Shown: one piece after another, positions 60,581 to 64,000 of the stretch
Numbering within the stretch: position 1 is the first letter of the stretch
Layout of the letters: each line of letters opens with the position of its first letter
Assembly (NCBI GenBank): GCA_947095535.1
Contig: OX352774.1
Coordinates: 220,584,965 to 220,648,964, forward strand
DNA: 64,000 nt
From: Poecilobothrus nobilitatus
Taxonomy: Eukaryota; Arthropoda; Insecta; Diptera; Dolichopodidae
Reading direction: 5' to 3'
Notes under the pieces: generated by a model
What the model saw: the letters and a program-made list of their open reading frames with translations, nothing else
Database searches by the model: none
What the model was told of the DNA's origin: nothing
Position numbers and translations under genes: made by a program

Positions 60581-61705
60581 CGCGACAATTAGTATGCGAA
60601 ATTTTTGATGGTGGGAAGTTAAATTAAGATTTGAATAATATATTTCTTCATATTTTAAGGCTTTTAAAAAAAAATGTTTTTTACTGAAATAATTAAAAAA
60701 AAAAATTTAAATACATACATTAAGTAAAAAACATTGGTTTAGATATTTTGCCTTACTTAGATACTTTGCTTTGCCTTTTTTATTGTAGGTATTTGTTTAA
60801 TTACTCTCCAGGGTGAAATAAAATTTAATTAAGATTTAGATTGTTACCACCACACCAAAATAAGTAAACATATATTGGTTTTTTTTTTTTTTTTTTTGTT
60901 TTTTGAATTAGGTACATTCTTCTTTTAATTCATTTTTGCCTGATTTTTTTCCCCACTATTTATAATTATTTTATTTGTATTTAAATAAGAAAAATATTTG
61001 AAGGCTAAAAGCCACTAAATAAAAATAATGTAAATATTGTTTTGATCTAATTAAGTGTTAAAAAATAAAATATAAATTTTTTATTAAAAAATTAATGAAA
61101 ATAAAATTAATTTTAATAATACCTAAAAGAAAAATTAAATTTTCAAAAGTACCTATATACCTTTACTTAAAATAAATTTTTTTTTTTTTTTACAACAAAT
61201 ACAAGTAAATGAAACAACACTATCATAAATATTAAAGAAAAAAATAATGGTACCGAAAATAATTAATATTAATTTTTATTATTAATAATAAAAAAAAAAA
61301 TAAAAAAACATAAATTAATAACTTTAACGCATAAATAACATTTAAAATTTTATGACTAATTAAAATAATAAGTTGAAGAATTTCTTTTTTACATCATCTA
61401 TCCGCATCAAAATGGAAGAAAAATTATGAAAGTAAATTATATTATATTATATTAATAGTATAATTGTTATAATTTAATAAATTTATTAAAAATTATTTTA
61501 TTATAGTGTCACAATTATTAAAATTAATTATTAAATTAAGTAAAAAAACAAATTAAAATTATTTTATTAATAATGTATAAAAAAAAAAAAACAAAATACT
61601 GAAAATTTAAAATAAATAATAAAAAATAATCAAATAAAAAAGGTAATGAAATATTAAAGAAAAAATTAAAAGAAAATAAAAAATAATATATTAAAAAGAA
61701 ATATT
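60581..61705 (+). other. A-rich presumed leader or upstream region of the 35-codon exon
   Basis: From about 61000 to the ATG the plus strand is dominated by A runs and ATTAAAT words, mirroring the A-richness of the gene strand upstream of the CUB exon. Includes the possible short upstream ORF at 61412. Confidence 0.35.
61412..61429 (+). other. Possible short upstream ORF in the leader of the 35-codon exon
   Basis: An ATG with A at -3 and G at +4 opens a five-codon frame (MEEKL) that stops at TGA, about 280 bases before the main ATG. It matters only if this stretch belongs to the mRNA leader, which the sequence does not prove. Confidence 0.15.
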
Positions 61706-61810
61706 ATGGCTTGCATTGGAAAATTTTTTAAAAAGCGTGGATTTAATCCAACTCCTATATCATCGTCATTACCAAAAGATAATGCAATTGTTGTTGCAAA
61801 CACTAATGCG
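61706..61810 (+). CDS. First coding exon (35 codons) of an unrecognised protein
   Basis: The ATG has a favourable context (A at -3, G at +4) and is the first in frame after a TAA at 61667-61669. The 35 codons have a balanced composition unlike the surrounding A/T runs, and end exactly in phase 0 at GCG|GTAAGTAC, a near-ideal donor. The peptide starts MACIGKFFKKRG, with a Cys at position 3 beside a basic-hydrophobic patch (KFFKKR). It continues with a Pro/Ser-rich stretch (NPTPISSSLP), then KDNAIVVANTNA. Read-through past the donor gives low-complexity sequence and a stop at 61934-61936. There is no signal peptide. The N-terminal Cys next to basic residues could be a palmitoylation site on a cytosolic N-terminus; that is inference. 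I do not recognise the family, and downstream exons are not visible before the right edge. Very A-rich sequence precedes the ATG, consistent with a 5' leader. Confidence 0.6.
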
Positions 61811-61812
61811 GT
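61811..61812 (+). other. Splice donor (GCG|GTAAGT) after the 35-codon exon
   Basis: GTAAGTAC follows the alanine codon GCG directly and matches the insect donor consensus. The following sequence turns at once into poly-T-rich, intron-like DNA. Confidence 0.6.
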
Positions 61813-63029
61813 AAGTACAAAAATGTATTTTTGTAGTGTTTTTTTTTTTTTTGTAATTTACAGTATTGTGCAAAACAAAAGCAATAAATTCAATTTAAGA
61901 ATTATTAATTATTTGAATTTAATTGTTGAATATTGAATGATTAATTTTTAAATATAGAATAATCTATATTTAAATCTTTTCCTACCACTTCCATTCTTTT
62001 ATCTATGAAATCTTTTCCTACTCGTTTTCTACTACTTCCTATTTTAATGATTGAATAGATAAAAATTATGAATTTGGTAATCTTTTATGAATACCTATCA
62101 TTTACATAAAAATTGAATAGCATATTTTCTATGAAATTGCTTTAGTTTTGCACAACAAAAATATAAAATTGCGTTTTTATCTTGTTTTTATATTACCGTT
62201 ATAATAATTAAATATGTTTTATGAAGCATGCTTATTTGTTGTCATTTAAATAACTGTAATTAATTAAATTTTTTTTTTTGCTAAATGTGTTTTATTTTAA
62301 AGTTAAAACAAAATTTGTTTTTGGTTCAATTGGATGCTTTTATTTTGCACAACATTTTATATATTTTTGTAAAAATTATTACTGAAGTATAATTATTATT
62401 AATAAGCTTTATGATCTTATAGAATTTAGTAAAATTTGTAAAAACACGGTGCTTATAAAACGTGAGTTTAAGGTTATAAAAATATTGTATACAGATAATC
62501 GCAATTATAATGATCTTATATAAAATATATATGATAATACTTTGGTATTTTTTAGATATCATTTTAGAATAAAATAATCATAATTTGTAAAATGCATATA
62601 GGTACTTCATTTAATTTTCTTAGCAAGTTCTTATAAACTTTAGAAAATAGTGTCATTAAGCTCAGCTTCTGCCTTTTATTATTCCTCAAAAATTGTTTTT
62701 AAATGTAAATATAAATAGAGTATAAAAACACAGCCATATAATTTGATACCGTTTCGGTTTCTATACTATAATTAGTTTCCGATACCGAAATAATAGGTCA
62801 AAGCGTAAAACTGAACTTGAACCCAAATCTCATTTTTGCGAACAAAAAAAATTTTTTTTTTCTATTTTTAAATAAAAAATCTTTTTAAAAAAAATTTATT
62901 TTTTATTTTTTGAAAACGGGATATTATAACTACTTATAACTAACTATCACGGGATATTATAACTACTTGAAAACAGCTAGAAGTTCTTCGGAGACTTATA
63001 ACTTATCATAAAATGATAATATTCTGAAA
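61813..63029 (+). other. Probable first intron of the plus-strand gene
   Basis: Follows the GTAAGT donor. TTTTGCACAACA recurs at 62144-62160 and inverted or varied near 61868 and 62343. 62749-62800 has a GATACCGTTTCGGTTT ... TTTCCGATACCGAAATA pair. No acceptor-flanked exon recognised. Confidence 0.4.
62917..62968 (+). repeat. 33-bp-period direct repeat
   Basis: CGGGATATTATAACTACTT occurs at 62917-62935 and again at 62950-62968, exact over 19 bases, with TATAACTAACTATCA between. Confidence 0.75.
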
Positions 63030-63270
63030 AAAACGAACATTCTAATTTTACAACCACCTACAAAGTCCTTCCTATTTTTTTTAAATTCATATTTTAACAT
63101 CAAGTAACTTAAAATAAAGAGAGCTACTGTCCTCAAACCAATGCTAAATAAATTATGAAACCCTGATTTTGTAACTGACTCTAAAATCCTTCTTAATTCA
63201 AAATCTCTTATGGACGAATATATAAGTAAATACTTATTGTGTAGTACTAAGTAAATACTTATTTGCATCT
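63030..63270 (-). repeat. Inverted relative of the 8.7-9.2 kb minisatellite (about two units)
   Basis: On the minus strand it reads GAGATTTTGAATTAAGAAGG then ATTTTAGAGT, GTTACAAAATCAGGGTTTC, and a second unit, AATAGGAAGGACTTTGTAGG then TGGTTGTAAAATTAGAATG. These match the 8.7-9.2 kb unit block by block. The ORF at 62996-63268 is a product of this repeat. Confidence 0.55.
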
Positions 63271-64000
63271 ATTATTTTACTTATATATAACAATTAATCA
63301 ATTTTTTTTATAACATTTCATGGGGCATGGATGTTCTATTTTTTAGAGAACTTTTTGCTTACTCGTCAGAGTTATTATTCAACGAAAATTGTTCGATTAG
63401 TCATTAGTTCCAAGGCGATTTTTAGTTTGGGAAAATTTGACACACCATAGTTCAAACTTCAATATAAGGACAAATTGTTACAATATTTATAAAGAAAACA
63501 TAGAATAGATTTATAGATGGATTACCTGTGTTTATTAGAATAATTAAGCAAAAATCATATTAGGAAATAAAATATTTTATACAAAACAAATTTTCAATTG
63601 AATTTATTTATATTTACCCAATCGAAAAGTTTTTCTTGAAATAAATATTTTGTTTTATAAAATTAAATTATTTTTTTATTAAATTTATTAAAAAAGTACT
63701 TAATAATGATTTCACAGTTTTTTTTTAACGATTTAGCTAATAAGCTTTAAAAAATTATTTCAAAATTAACATCCAAGAAAATGTGAATTTTAAATCGCAT
63801 AATTTAAAATTAAAATTAAATATTATTTTCACATATCTGTATCACTCTAATTTATTAAATGGTATTTATGTAAACATTTTAACTTTTAAAAGACATTTAA
63901 AAATCGTGATATAATGATAATTTTAAGATCATGATTTTTATTAAAACTTAAGTTCTTTTCATTATAAACAGTATTGTTTTTTTTTTTTGAAGAAATTTGT
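63271..64000. other. No gene seen at the right edge
   Basis: A/T-rich; a slightly more balanced patch at 63320-63440 (CATGGGGCATGGATGTTC, ACTCGTCAGAG) has no readable exon. Confidence 0.4.

Noticed and set aside
62996..63268. 90-codon minus-strand ORF
   Set aside because: Translation of the inverted minisatellite relative, not a gene.

Overview
This is a very A+T-rich eukaryotic window (about four fifths A+T by eye) with long poly-A/poly-T runs, (TA)n and (TATG)n microsatellites, almost no long ORFs, GT-AG splice signals and many decayed dispersed repeats. It is best read as insect nuclear DNA, probably a fly (Diptera). That call rests on a repeat at 44.3-44.9 kb which, as I remember it, matches a repeat common in fly genomes (ends in ACCCTACAC / GGGTAT, with TGAGTCGATTTAGCGATGTC followed by GTCC repeats), and on the general texture. 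Nothing here is bacterial or viral.

Only two protein-coding pieces are convincing. One is a large first coding exon on the minus strand (17834-19239). It has a signal peptide, a long Q/N-rich region with a pure Q10 tract, a CUB domain and the start of a Cys-rich, possibly EGF-like, segment, and it ends at a clean AG|GTAAGT donor. Its later exons lie toward coordinate 1 or outside the window and I could not find them. The other is a 35-codon first coding exon on the plus strand (61706-61810), which ends in phase 0 at GCG|GTAAGT after an A-rich leader; its later exons are beyond the right edge. The two genes point away from each other, so 19.2-61.7 kb is their shared upstream or intergenic space, and the outer flanks are intronic or downstream sequence.

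The rest is mainly repeats. I define here: (i) R1, a family of six copies (A 14.9 kb, D 26.7 kb, B 40.4 kb, C 50.4 kb, F 56.0 kb, E 60.3 kb) with inverted GCACATTTCC motifs near both ends, a hairpin at one end and GTCC repeats; copy B carries an internal 478-bp triplication and copy D is split by a SINE; (ii) SINE-A, a tRNA-derived family (1.2, 5.2, 26.8, 56.5 kb); (iii) SINE-B, a second family with a shared 3' tail (4.0, 35.3, 52.3 kb); (iv) two frameshifted 3' ends of non-LTR retrotransposon reverse transcriptases (2.05-2.42 kb and 56.98-57.66 kb, both minus); (v) a 494-bp MITE-like element with 19-bp terminal inverted repeats (32.5 kb); (vi) foldback structures at 6.3, 8.5-9.4 and 11.1 kb, the second enclosing a minisatellite whose relatives recur inverted at 63.0-63.3 kb; (vii) the fly-type repeat at 44.3 kb.

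No wholly new gene system stands out. The most notable items are the R1 family with its triplication and nested SINE, the minisatellite-in-foldback element, the lineage-specific-looking Q/N-rich CUB protein, and a local cluster of the 8-mer TGTCCTTT upstream of that gene.
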